From contig CAVJTU010000007.1 of the NCBI GenBank assembly GCA_963652495.1, forward strand, positions 4,771 through 68,770: 64,000 nucleotides of DNA, read 5' to 3'. The notes below the pieces were generated by a model, which was not told the origin of the DNA, ran no database searches, and worked only from the letters and a program-made list of their open reading frames with translations. The DNA is from Anthropogastromicrobium sp963652495. Lineage in GTDB: Bacteria; Bacillota; Clostridia; Lachnospirales; Lachnospiraceae. Position numbers and translations under genes: made by a program. Shown here one piece after another: positions 42,522-51,267 of the stretch (position 1 is the stretch's first letter; the number at the start of each line of letters is the position of its first letter).

Positions 42522-44069
42522 ATGAGTATTTTAAATGTAGAACATTTGTCCCACGGATTCGGAGACAGAGCGATTTTTACAGATGTGTCCTTCCGTTTAT
42601 TAAAAGGAGAGCACATCGGTCTGGTAGGTGCCAATGGAGAGGGAAAATCTACCTTTATGAGCATCATCACAAATAAACTCATGCCGGACGAAGGAAAGAT
42701 TGAATGGGCAAAGAATGTGCGTGTCGGTTATCTGGATCAGCATACGGTGCTGGAGCCGGGGCAGACCATCCGTGACGTGCTGAAAAATGCCTTCAGCTTT
42801 TTATTCGACATGGAAGCGCGCATGAATCAGATCTGTGAGGAGATGGCGGATGCATCTGAAGATGATTTAGTTGTCATGATGGAGGAGATGGGTACCATTC
42901 AGGATCTTCTTACGATGCACGATTTTTATATGATCGATGCAAAGGTAGAGGAGGTAGCCAGAGCATTTGAACTGGATGCACTCGGCTTAGAGCGTGATGT
43001 GACCGAACTCTCCGGAGGTCAGAGAACGAGAGTGCTTTTAGCAAAGCTTCTTTTGGAGAAGCCGGATATCCTTCTTCTTGACGAGCCGACGAATTATCTG
43101 GATGAGAAGCATATCGACTGGCTGCGCCGCTATCTGCAGGAGTATGAGAATGCTTTTATCCTGATTTCCCACGATATACCGTTCTTAAACAGCGTTGTCA
43201 ATCTGATCTACAACATGGAGAATCAAAAGCTTGACCGCTATGTGGGCGATTACGATCACTTTAAGGAGGTTCATGCGGTACAGAAGGCACAGATTGAGGC
43301 CGCTTACAACCGCCAGCAGCAAGAAATCGCGCAGTTAAAGGACTTCGTTGCCAGAAATAAGGCGAGAGTTGCGACAAGAAATATGGCAATGTCCCGTCAG
43401 AAAAAACTCGACCGCATGGAGGTAATAGAATTAGCAGCCGAGAAGCCAAAGCCAGAGTTTCGCTTTTTGTATGGCCGTGCGCCGGGACGTTTCTTATTTA
43501 TGACCGAGCAGCTTGAGATTGGATATGACAGACCGCTTACAAAGCCGCTTGACCTTGTTATGGAGCGCGGAAACCGCATTGTTATGGTCGGTGCAAATGG
43601 TATCGGAAAGACTACGCTGTTAAAGAGCCTTCTGGGGCTGATTAAGCCATACAGCGGAACCGTTCATCAGGGTGATTATCTGGAAATTGGTTATTTTGAG
43701 CAGGAGACGAGCGGAGACAACGGCCGTACCTGCCTTGAGGAGATCTGGCAGGAGTTTCCGTCATGGAATCAGTACGAAGTGCGTTCTGCGCTTGCAAAGT
43801 GTGGTCTGACTACAAAGCATATCGAGAGTCAGGTGCGCGTCCTCTCCGGTGGTGAGCAGGCAAAGGTACGTCTGTGCAAGCTGATGAACCGCCAGAGCAA
43901 TGTGCTGATCCTCGATGAGCCGACCAACCATCTCGATGCCGATGCAAAGGATTCTCTGCTTACTGCATTGAAAGAATATAAGGGAAGTATTCTAATGGTT
44001 TGTCATGAGCGTGAGTTCTACGAGGCACTAGGCGCACAGATTTGGGACTGCAGTGGGTTTTGCAAATAA
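42522..44069 (+). CDS. ABC-F family ATPase
   Basis: 515 aa, two ABC domains and no membrane part. Walker A GANGEGKST and GANGIGKTT, signatures LSGGQRTRVLLAKLL and LSGGEQAKVRLCKLM, Walker B LLLDEPTNYLDE and LILDEPTNHLDA, joined by a charged linker (about 240-310). ABC-F proteins act on ribosomes as translation factors or antibiotic protectors. Layout and linker resemble the housekeeping YkpA/YbiT type rather than resistance types, but this cannot be settled by eye. Flanked by two repeat elements. Confidence 0.88.
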   Translation: MSILNVEHLSHGFGDRAIFTDVSFRLLKGEHIGLVGANGEGKSTFMSIITNKLMPDEGKIEWAKNVRVGYLDQHTVLEPGQTIRDVLKNAFSFLFDMEARMNQICEEMADASEDDLVVMMEEMGTIQDLLTMHDFYMIDAKVEEVARAFELDALGLERDVTELSGGQRTRVLLAKLLLEKPDILLLDEPTNYLDEKHIDWLRRYLQEYENAFILISHDIPFLNSVVNLIYNMENQKLDRYVGDYDHFKEVHAVQKAQIEAAYNRQQQEIAQLKDFVARNKARVATRNMAMSRQKKLDRMEVIELAAEKPKPEFRFLYGRAPGRFLFMTEQLEIGYDRPLTKPLDLVMERGNRIVMVGANGIGKTTLLKSLLGLIKPYSGTVHQGDYLEIGYFEQETSGDNGRTCLEEIWQEFPSWNQYEVRSALAKCGLTTKHIESQVRVLSGGEQAKVRLCKLMNRQSNVLILDEPTNHLDADAKDSLLTALKEYKGSILMVCHEREFYEALGAQIWDCSGFCK

Positions 44070-44073
44070 ATTT

Positions 44074-44264
44074 GTTACTGTTCACGGATCATAGCTTAGA
44101 TTAGCGGTGAGACGAGTTGTTTTTACGAGGCAGAACGTTGAAGCGAGCTGCTCAAAATACAGTATTACAATAAAGTGCGTAGTGGGCATCGCTGAAAAGT
44201 GATGCCGACAAAACAATCGTCGAACCGCTTTCGTTGAACTTCCGGGACGCGTGAACTGCAATAA
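44074..44264 (+). repeat. Palindromic intergenic element with GTTACTGTTCACG end
   Basis: About 190 bp. Starts GTTACTGTTCACG and ends CGCGTGAACTGCAATAA (inverted). Inside, GCGGTGAGACG / CGTCGAACCGC is the same nested core as at 7753. It carries an extra inner block shared with 42330-42460. A 14-base match to the left end, inverted, lies at 55484-55497. Confidence 0.65.
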
Positions 44265-44302
44265 ATAATTTTGTGCAAACTGCAAAAAAAAGATTCGTCA
44301 TA

Positions 44303-44331
44303 TTGACAAAATTTTGTATCCTTGCTATCAT
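44303..44331 (+). promoter_or_regulatory. Promoter for lipoprotein gene
   Basis: Consensus TTGACA, 17-bp spacer, TATCAT. The transcript leader then contains a GGGTCAAAA-family repeat before the ribosome site. Confidence 0.7.
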
Positions 44332-44356
44332 ATCGGTAGCAGGGATATTTTTATTT

Positions 44357-44437
44357 GATGATACCAGGGTCAAAAGGTCAGAAAGCCGATGCAAGCTTGC
44401 TTGCAAGAGTGCAAAGCACGTAGCAATCTGGTATCAA
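44357..44437. repeat. GGGTCAAAA-family dispersed repeat, copy 5 (longest)
   Basis: Bounded by GATGATACCAG and CTGGTATCA, an inverted pair, so this may be the full-length unit of about 80 bp. The left 54 bp match 29800, the right 21 bp match 10293. It lies in the 5' leader of the lipoprotein gene. Confidence 0.85.
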
Positions 44438-44462
44438 CAATATGAAGGAGGGAAAGTGATAT

Positions 44463-45734
44463 ATGAAGTGGAAAAGAGCGATTTTGTTCTGCGCGGGATT
44501 GGCACTTACATTGACCGGCTGCAGCCAAAGCAGTAAAAAGGAAACGACATCTTTAGAGCAGGAAGCCCAGTTAAAAGAAAAATCGGTCGCAGCCAGACAG
44601 CTTACAGAGGGAGATATTGGCTTTTTGGAAGCAAACGATACTGTGTACTGGTATGATGGGACTACATGTCTGTTAAACTATCTGGACGAGAGCGATATGT
44701 CATGGCATGTATTGTGCGGAAAAGCAAATTGTGCGCATACGGTAGAAAATGGTGAGAATAATATAGGTCATACTTCGGATTGTGACGCATTTATTGAACG
44801 TATGTATTATTCGCCGCTTGGCTACTACGATGGAAGAATTTATTATGTGGAAGGTGTTCCGACGCTGTCGGATCGCTGGCTTAGCAGTGTAAAGGCAGAT
44901 GGAACGGATCATAAGAGAGAAACAGAAATTGGGTATGAGCAGGGAGCGGACTCAATACAATATTATTTTCACTATGGAAGATTGTATGTGCTGAATTCAT
45001 TTTCAAGTAAAAAGTCTACAGTATCTATTTATTCTTTGAATGATAAGAAAGAAACAAAAGCTGCATTCGATGAGTATGTTGGTAGTCTGTATATGGGAGA
45101 TGAGTTTGTTTATTATTATCAGCATCCTGTAGATGATTTCTCAAATACGACACTCAAAAGAATGACATTGGATGGAAACGTGACAGATTATGAAGTGAAA
45201 AGCAGTTCTTCCAGCATTGGAGTTTATTTTGCGGATGATGCGATATATCATTTTCTTCCAGAAAAGGGACTTTTCAAAACAGATTATGAAACAGGAGAGG
45301 ACACGGTTCTTTGGAATGGTATGTCCGATTATGATGCACCGGCGTATTATCTGTTTTGTGATGGTCAGTATATCTATTTGAGGGCATCCGGTAAAGGACT
45401 TTACTCTCAGGAAGATCAGCATACGCTCTTAGTGTTTGATATGGCTGGAAATTTAATTCGTGATATAGACATCGTAAATACAGAAGAGGCAAAGACAAAA
45501 TTAAAGGAAACGTTAGATGCAACAGAGGATAAGGAATTAAAGGCACAGTATCAGAATTTCTATCGTCATATCACTGCGGATGGAACTTCTAGTGGCTATG
45601 ATGCATTTTATGGCTCTATTAAGGGATATGTTTTCTCCGGAAATTATGCGATGCCGAATCAATACATGACGGTTTCTGATCTGACTTCAAAGGACGCAAC
45701 ACCTGAGTGGAAGGACACCATATTTGCAAATTAA
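44463..45734 (+). CDS. Lipoprotein of unknown function, beta-propeller-like
   Basis: 423 aa. Lipoprotein signal (hydrophobic start, lipobox LTGC at about residue 20). The mature part has many repeated aromatic strands of the YYDGRIYYV / YGRLYVLNS / DGQYIYLRA type, suggesting a propeller. A Cys cluster (LCGKANCAHTVEN, then SDCDAF) is common in clostridial lipoproteins of this sort. GGAGGGAAA site before ATG. It precedes an ABC exporter operon and may be its sensor or accessory protein, which is inference. Confidence 0.75.
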   Translation: MKWKRAILFCAGLALTLTGCSQSSKKETTSLEQEAQLKEKSVAARQLTEGDIGFLEANDTVYWYDGTTCLLNYLDESDMSWHVLCGKANCAHTVENGENNIGHTSDCDAFIERMYYSPLGYYDGRIYYVEGVPTLSDRWLSSVKADGTDHKRETEIGYEQGADSIQYYFHYGRLYVLNSFSSKKSTVSIYSLNDKKETKAAFDEYVGSLYMGDEFVYYYQHPVDDFSNTTLKRMTLDGNVTDYEVKSSSSSIGVYFADDAIYHFLPEKGLFKTDYETGEDTVLWNGMSDYDAPAYYLFCDGQYIYLRASGKGLYSQEDQHTLLVFDMAGNLIRDIDIVNTEEAKTKLKETLDATEDKELKAQYQNFYRHITADGTSSGYDAFYGSIKGYVFSGNYAMPNQYMTVSDLTSKDATPEWKDTIFAN

Positions 45735-45824
45735 AACAGTGATGCAAAGCAGTGTCAGTTAATGAAAACACAAATTGTAAAATTGCAAATGGAGCAATTA
45801 TAGAAGTCAGTAACGGTTGAATCA

Positions 45825-45869
45825 GGTCACGACATATGTATGCAGGCATATATGTGTTGTGACCTTTTT
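45825..45869 (+). terminator. Terminator after lipoprotein gene
   Basis: GGTCAC.ACATATGT / ACATATATGT-like..GTGACC stem followed by TTTTT. Confidence 0.85.
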
Positions 45870-45914
45870 CTTTGAAAAGAGCAACGTGAAAATAAGCGGA
45901 GGAGGGAAGATTGG

Positions 45915-46769
45915 ATGGAACTTAAGATTGAAAATCTGACAAAAAATTATGGAAAGAAATGCGCACTCGATCATTTCACATTTACATTTGGGTGTGGAGT
46001 GTATGGAATTTTAGGTGCAAATGGAGCAGGAAAAACAACATTGATGAGCCTGATCACGGATACGCTCAAGCGAGATGATGGCAGTATTTTGTACGATGGT
46101 GAAGAAATCTTAAAGATGGGAGCTGATTTTCGCAGCCTTGTCGGTTATATGCCGCAGGAACAGGGCTTTTATGAAAAAATGTCTGTAAAAAGCTTTCTGT
46201 TTTATATGGCAGAGCTAAAAGGGTTGTCGCGCCGTGAGGCAAAAGAGCAGATTCCCAAACTGCTGGAAGTCGTCAATTTGAAAAACTGCGGTCACATGCA
46301 CATGGAATCGCTGTCCGGCGGTATGCGTCAGCGTGCATTATTGGCGCAGGCACTTTTAGGGACGCCAACGGTTGTTATTTTGGACGAGCCAACGGCAGGA
46401 CTGGATCCGTGGGAGAGAAAGCGTTTGTGCCGATATATTTGGACACTCGGAGAGAAAGCAATTGTATTTTTGACATCACATATCGTATCGGATATTGAAG
46501 ATACAGCCGACTATATTCTCATCATGAAAAACGGACACATCATTGAAGATGGCTTCCCGGATGAATTGGTAGAAAAGAGTGGAAAAGCCAATTTGGAGGA
46601 ATTGTTTTTAGCTGTTTTAGATCGCGAAAATGTCGAATACAGTGACAAAGAAAATAACGATAAATATAATAATTGCAATCACAATGGTAATTGCCATGGC
46701 AATCATAATAGTAATTACAATAATGATTACGATGGTGATTATAGTGATGGCAATCATGATCGATCGTGA
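45915..46769 (+). CDS. ABC transporter ATP-binding protein with Asn/His/Asp-rich tail
   Basis: 284 aa. Walker A GANGAGKTT near residue 38, signature LSGGMRQRALLAQAL, Walker B VVILDEPTAGLDP, TSHIVSDIED. The type matches exporters with ABC-2 permeases. From about residue 243 the protein turns into some 40 residues of Asn, Asp, His, Gly and Tyr, encoded by simple AAT/GAT/GGT-rich DNA. Nothing in the family predicts this tail. Followed by the permease gene with a 14-bp gap. Confidence 0.88.
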   Translation: MELKIENLTKNYGKKCALDHFTFTFGCGVYGILGANGAGKTTLMSLITDTLKRDDGSILYDGEEILKMGADFRSLVGYMPQEQGFYEKMSVKSFLFYMAELKGLSRREAKEQIPKLLEVVNLKNCGHMHMESLSGGMRQRALLAQALLGTPTVVILDEPTAGLDPWERKRLCRYIWTLGEKAIVFLTSHIVSDIEDTADYILIMKNGHIIEDGFPDELVEKSGKANLEELFLAVLDRENVEYSDKENNDKYNNCNHNGNCHGNHNSNYNNDYDGDYSDGNHDRS

Positions 46770-46783
46770 GAGGAGAAGCTGCA

Positions 46784-49111
46784 ATGAGAGAAGATCGGAA
46801 ACGAGTAATTTTTTCAATAAAAACAATTCTTTTTCTTGCAATTTTGATTGGACTGAGCGTGTGGCAGTATCAAAATACATATATCAGCAATGATGATGGC
46901 GCACAGGAAAAATATGGCTTTTATCAGGAGTACATTGACCAGTTTGCAGCACTCACAAAAGAAGAACGCAATGCACAGCTTGAGACGCTTACAACAAAAT
47001 TAGAAGAATCAATCGAAGCAGAAATGGCAAAGGAACAGGCAGATGAGCAGATGATTACCAAGCTTTTTTTGCGGCAGAGTGCATTGACAATGGTGCAGGA
47101 GCAAAGTGATTATGTGGATGGATATCAGGAATATCTCGATAAAATACAGTCCGATGCGGCATATATTCAAAAAGGCGGTATTTTTGGATCGGCAGACGGC
47201 TATCTGGCAAAGGATGCCGCAAAAACGGCTTCGGATTATGAAAAAATGAATGCAGTTGCCGACCGTGTTTGTCTGGCACCCGTATATGGCTTTGAGACGA
47301 TTGTAAAAGGTGATTTGACAGGGCTTCTTGCGGCAATTTTTACGCTGTATTTGTCCGTATGCCTTGTTCGTTTTCAAAAACGCGGTCTTTGGGATATGGT
47401 ATATGCTGCTCCAAAAGGAAGGACTCGTTTTTTCTTGGGGCAGATAGCTGTTTTGTTTTGGGGAAGCATTATCAGTGTGTGTCTTTTATATGGCGCAAGG
47501 GCAGTGACCGGTGTGCTGTTTTTTGGAAAGGGCAGTTGGAATCTTCCTGTACAATGTTCGTCACTATTTGAAAGCTGTACACTTCCCGTTTCCATAGGAC
47601 AAATGATTGTATTGGTTTTCCTGTTTCACATCGCATCGGCCTTTGCAAGTGCGCTTGTCAGTTTATTTTTCTGTATTTTAATCCGTCAGGAAAAGATAGC
47701 CGTTTTGGTATGCCTTGGAATTGCTATAATTGAATCCATTTTGTATAAAAGTATTTCAGCCAACAGCAGTCTCGTACTCATTCGTATATTTAATATTGCA
47801 GCACTGTGGAATATTCAGGAGGTGATGTACGGCTACCAGAATGTGCCGATTGGGACGATCCCTGTTGGACAATATACAAGTTATATCGTTTATATCAGTA
47901 TATTGATTTTGGTATGCGCGTGTACAATCATTCTTTTGGGAAGCAGACGTCATCCCAAAGGTGCAGCGTCTTTGTCAGAACGTTTAATGGAATTGATCGG
48001 CAAAGCAGCATCCCGGTTTGCAGGTGCATTTCCACCAATTTTTTCCGAATGGAGAAAACTTCTTTTCTTTGAGCATGGATTTTTGCTCCTTCTTCTATTT
48101 GGCTGGTTTGTCTATACGATGTTTGGTGCAGAGAGTGTGCTGTATATGTACTCAGACAGTGGAATCAAAGACGGGATTTACAGCCAGATTGAGAAAATGG
48201 AGGTTCATGATGCGGTCCGCTGGCTGGACGAAACAATACAAACGAACAATAGCGACCTTGCAAAGCTGGCGCAGGCACAGGAAGATTATAATAATAAGAA
48301 AATCAGCTACGAACAGTGGGATGCAATTCGCCAGAAATACCGTAATGCTTCTCTCTATGCGGCAGCTTACGATGATTTGCAAATCGAATTGACACGCATC
48401 TGGCAGTTATCCGAAAAGACAAACAAAACCATTCATGTAGTCTCGCCGTTTGGTGCTGAGGAACTGGCAGGAAAATTAAATTTGTTGGAGGCATTTGACA
48501 ATGCCAAATATCAGAAAAGACTTTTGTGGTGCTTTTATGAACTGATTATTCTTGTATTTTTGTTTGCAGGGGTATTTCCCCACGAGAATAAAACAAAGAT
48601 GGCACGCATATTGATCGCATCCCCGAAAGGACGCAGAATCTTAAATCGAAGAAAATGCAGGATGGCACGATGGACGGTTGTATTTTTGTGGCTGGCAGGC
48701 AGCATCATGCAATTTCGCCAGATCATCATTTCAGGCGGCAGCTTCCATGGCTTATTTGAACCGGCGGCAGCAGTCAGTGTATTTGCGAAGTTTCCAGTCT
48801 GGATTTCATTTGGCGCAGCATTGGCAGGTGTGTGTGTACTTCGTTTGATTCTTCTTTTAAGCGTTTGCGGCATTCTTATGGGAATCGGAAGCAAATGCAA
48901 AAATACCGCACAGGCAGCAGCAATCGGTGCAATTTTTGTATTGGTGCCGTCAGGATTGGAATATTTATTTTCGTTTCGATTTTTCCCACTTTCCATGTTG
49001 GATGCCATTCAGAATTTGTGGACAGATTCGACAGGTATGCGGATCGAAAGTGTGGCTTTGGTAGTGGCAGGAACTGTGGGATATCTGGTGGCAGAATATA
49101 GTAAATCGTGA
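46784..49111 (+). CDS. ABC-2-like permease, duplicated (two modules in one chain)
   Basis: 775 aa. Two similar halves, each with one N-terminal span (FSIKTILFLAILIGLSVW; FFEHGFLLLLLFGWFVYTM), a large extracytosolic loop rich in Glu, Gln and Ala, and five or six further spans. The internal FQKRGLWDMVYAAPKGRTRF near 205 and KTKMARILIASPKGRRILN near 605 show the duplication plainly. It should form the whole channel for the ATPase upstream. Cargo is unknown. Start ATG after GAGGAGA; a GTG 18 bp earlier is possible. Confidence 0.78.
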   Translation: MREDRKRVIFSIKTILFLAILIGLSVWQYQNTYISNDDGAQEKYGFYQEYIDQFAALTKEERNAQLETLTTKLEESIEAEMAKEQADEQMITKLFLRQSALTMVQEQSDYVDGYQEYLDKIQSDAAYIQKGGIFGSADGYLAKDAAKTASDYEKMNAVADRVCLAPVYGFETIVKGDLTGLLAAIFTLYLSVCLVRFQKRGLWDMVYAAPKGRTRFFLGQIAVLFWGSIISVCLLYGARAVTGVLFFGKGSWNLPVQCSSLFESCTLPVSIGQMIVLVFLFHIASAFASALVSLFFCILIRQEKIAVLVCLGIAIIESILYKSISANSSLVLIRIFNIAALWNIQEVMYGYQNVPIGTIPVGQYTSYIVYISILILVCACTIILLGSRRHPKGAASLSERLMELIGKAASRFAGAFPPIFSEWRKLLFFEHGFLLLLLFGWFVYTMFGAESVLYMYSDSGIKDGIYSQIEKMEVHDAVRWLDETIQTNNSDLAKLAQAQEDYNNKKISYEQWDAIRQKYRNASLYAAAYDDLQIELTRIWQLSEKTNKTIHVVSPFGAEELAGKLNLLEAFDNAKYQKRLLWCFYELIILVFLFAGVFPHENKTKMARILIASPKGRRILNRRKCRMARWTVVFLWLAGSIMQFRQIIISGGSFHGLFEPAAAVSVFAKFPVWISFGAALAGVCVLRLILLLSVCGILMGIGSKCKNTAQAAAIGAIFVLVPSGLEYLFSFRFFPLSMLDAIQNLWTDSTGMRIESVALVVAGTVGYLVAEYSKS

Positions 49112-49201
49112 GTTAGAGTCAGGTCTATCAAATTAGGAAGAGTACCACGTCTATAGGAACTACGCACCGTATCCGTGAATTGTAACAGTTTTACACCTTA
49201 C

Positions 49202-49236
49202 AAAAAAGCAGCCGGAATCCTTTGGTTGCTTTTTTG
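49202..49236 (+). terminator. Terminator after ABC permease
   Basis: AAAAAAGCAGCC..GGTTGCTTTTTT stem and T run. Its 3' arm provides the -35 of the glycan locus promoter. Confidence 0.85.
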
Positions 49237-49254
49237 TTTTATATATGGTAAAAT
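49226..49254 (+). promoter_or_regulatory. Promoter of the glycan locus, overlapping the terminator
   Basis: TTGCTT, 17-bp spacer, TAAAAT, about 125 bp before rfbF. The -35 lies in the terminator arm, as at 11625. Confidence 0.6.
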
Positions 49255-49377
49255 GAGTCCATTATTGGTACAACTGATACTGGGGCAGAATATGCAAAAA
49301 AGCGAAAAAGCTTCTATAAAAGTAAGACAGCGATTTTGTATCAGTACAGCAAAGAAAAAGAAAGGCACGGTAATAGC

Positions 49378-50154
49378 ATGAAGGTTGTAATACTGGCAGG
49401 AGGATTCGGCACCAGAATCAGCGAGGAAAGTGTAAATCGCCCCAAGCCGATGGTCGAGATTGGCGACCAGCCGATTTTGTGGCACATTATGAAGGAGTAT
49501 TCGCAGTACGGATTCAACGACTTTATTATCTGCCTTGGTTATAAACAGTATGTGATCAAGGAATATTTTGCAAACTATTTTCTTCATACATCCGACATTA
49601 CGATTGATCTCGCACATAATTCCATGGAACTGCACGACAATTACTCAGAGCCATGGAAGGTAACACTTGTGGATACCGGACTGAATACGATGACAGGCGG
49701 CCGCGTAAAGCGCATTCGCAAATATGTCGGAGATGAGCCATTTTTATTGACGTATGGAGATGGTGTTTCAGATATCAACATAAAGGAGCTGTGCGAGTTT
49801 CACCGTTCCCACGGAAAGCTTGCCACAATTTCCATGACAAATGTAGGACAGCGTTTCGGCGTAATTGACTACGACGAGAAGGGTCAGATCGCGGCATTCC
49901 GTGAGAAATCCGACAAGGATGGCAGCATGATCAATATCGGCTACATGGTAATGGAACCTGGTGTATTCGACTATATTGACGGCGATGACCAGCCGCTTGA
50001 GCGTGAGCCATTCGAGCGTCTGGCAGCAGATGGACAGATGATGGGCTACATTCATGAAGGCTTCTGGTCCTGCATGGATACGCTTCGTGATAAAAATCGT
50101 TTAGAGGCACTGTGGGAGAGCGGCAAGGCACCGTGGAAGACATGGAAGGACTAA
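49378..50154 (+). CDS. rfbF: Glucose-1-phosphate cytidylyltransferase
   Basis: 258 aa. Makes CDP-glucose from CTP and glucose-1-phosphate. N-terminal nucleotide site VVILAGGFGTRI, then ESVNRPKPMVEIGDQPILWH, the metal Asp in LTYGDGVSDI, GYMVMEPGVFDYI and HEGFWSCMDTLRDK, all characteristic of RfbF/DdhA rather than RmlA. Start set at MKVVILAGG. First gene of a run of at least eleven same-strand genes. Confidence 0.95.
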   Translation: MKVVILAGGFGTRISEESVNRPKPMVEIGDQPILWHIMKEYSQYGFNDFIICLGYKQYVIKEYFANYFLHTSDITIDLAHNSMELHDNYSEPWKVTLVDTGLNTMTGGRVKRIRKYVGDEPFLLTYGDGVSDINIKELCEFHRSHGKLATISMTNVGQRFGVIDYDEKGQIAAFREKSDKDGSMINIGYMVMEPGVFDYIDGDDQPLEREPFERLAADGQMMGYIHEGFWSCMDTLRDKNRLEALWESGKAPWKTWKD

Positions 50155-50157
50155 AAA

Positions 50158-51267
50158 ATGCAGAAAACAGAGATGTCATTTTTTCATGATAAGAGAATAC
50201 TGATAACAGGTCATACCGGTTTTAAGGGAGCGTGGCTTTCAAGAATTTTAATTGATGCAGGAGCAAAGGTGACAGGCTTTTCCCTAGAGCCTCCGACCAG
50301 TCCGAGCATTTTTCGTATCTGCCGTCTGGAAAACCAGATGGACAGCGTGATCGGGGATGTGAGAGATTTTGAACTGTTGAAGGAAACATTTGCGCGTGTG
50401 CAGCCTGAGATAGTGATTCATCTGGCGGCGCAGCCGATTGTGCGTGAGTCCTACAAGAATCCGCGTGAGACATACGAGACGAATGTGATGGGTACAGTCA
50501 ATATACTGGAGTGTGCGCGTAAGTTTGCATGTGTTCGTTCCTTTTTAAATGTGACAACCGATAAAGTGTACGAGAACAAAGAGTGGGAGTGGGGCTACCG
50601 TGAGGAGGATGTACTGGACGGATTTGATCCATATTCCAACAGCAAATCCTGTTCAGAGTTGGTGACACACAGCTACATCCGCTCTTTTTTTGCGGACAGT
50701 GATACCGCAGTCTCCACGGCAAGAGCAGGAAATGTCATCGGCGGCGGTGACTTTGCATCAGACCGTATTATTCCGGACTGCTATCGGAGCGCAGTAATCA
50801 AGCAGCCGGTAACAGTGCGAAATCCATATTCGATTCGCCCATATCAGCATGTGCTGGAGCCATTGTTTTTGTATCTGACGATTGTAAAGAAGCAGTGGGA
50901 GGATCCATCCCTTCGCGGCTACTACAATGTGGGACCGGATGATTGCGACTGTGTGGACACGGGTACACTTACCACGCTATTTTGCAAGAGCTGGGGCAGA
51001 GGCATGCAATGGGAGAATAAGAGCGACGGCGGTCCTCACGAGGCGGGTTTTTTGAAGCTGGATTGTTCGAGAGTGAAGCGCGTCTTTGGCTGGAAGCCGA
51101 CATGGCATATTGCGACAGCGGTGGCAAAGAGTGTGGAATGGTATCAGCTGTATAGTCTGCTGATTACCCATCAGACAGGACCGAAAGAGTTAGCGGATAA
51201 GATGAATGCCTGCATGAGAGAGCAGATCAGAAGTTTTCTGGCAGACGGAGAGGAGCAACATGTTTGA
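50158..51267 (+). CDS. rfbG: CDP-glucose 4,6-dehydratase
   Basis: 369 aa extended SDR. NAD site TGHTGFKGAWLS, LAAQPIVRESY, the active-site NVTTDKVYENKEW and PYSNSKSCSE (Tyr-x3-Lys). Forms CDP-4-keto-6-deoxyglucose. It follows rfbF by 3 bp and overlaps rfbH by 8 bp. Start taken at the first ATG after AAGGAC; MSFFHDK 15 bp later is possible. Confidence 0.95.
   Translation: MQKTEMSFFHDKRILITGHTGFKGAWLSRILIDAGAKVTGFSLEPPTSPSIFRICRLENQMDSVIGDVRDFELLKETFARVQPEIVIHLAAQPIVRESYKNPRETYETNVMGTVNILECARKFACVRSFLNVTTDKVYENKEWEWGYREEDVLDGFDPYSNSKSCSELVTHSYIRSFFADSDTAVSTARAGNVIGGGDFASDRIIPDCYRSAVIKQPVTVRNPYSIRPYQHVLEPLFLYLTIVKKQWEDPSLRGYYNVGPDDCDCVDTGTLTTLFCKSWGRGMQWENKSDGGPHEAGFLKLDCSRVKRVFGWKPTWHIATAVAKSVEWYQLYSLLITHQTGPKELADKMNACMREQIRSFLADGEEQHV

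Noticed and set aside
42522..44069. Antibiotic resistance ABC-F
   Set aside because: The linker and overall layout look like housekeeping ABC-F, and there are no resistance genes or mobile genes around. It cannot be decided without a phylogeny.
44200..44235. tRNA-like T-arm (CGTCGAACCGC)
   Set aside because: The bases resemble a T-loop, but no acceptor stem or anticodon arm fits and the block is part of a repeat family.
46617..46880. Hydrophobic minus-strand frame rich in Ile, Thr and Val
   Set aside because: It is the complement of the simple-repeat DNA encoding the ATPase tail, so its membrane-like look is a by-product.
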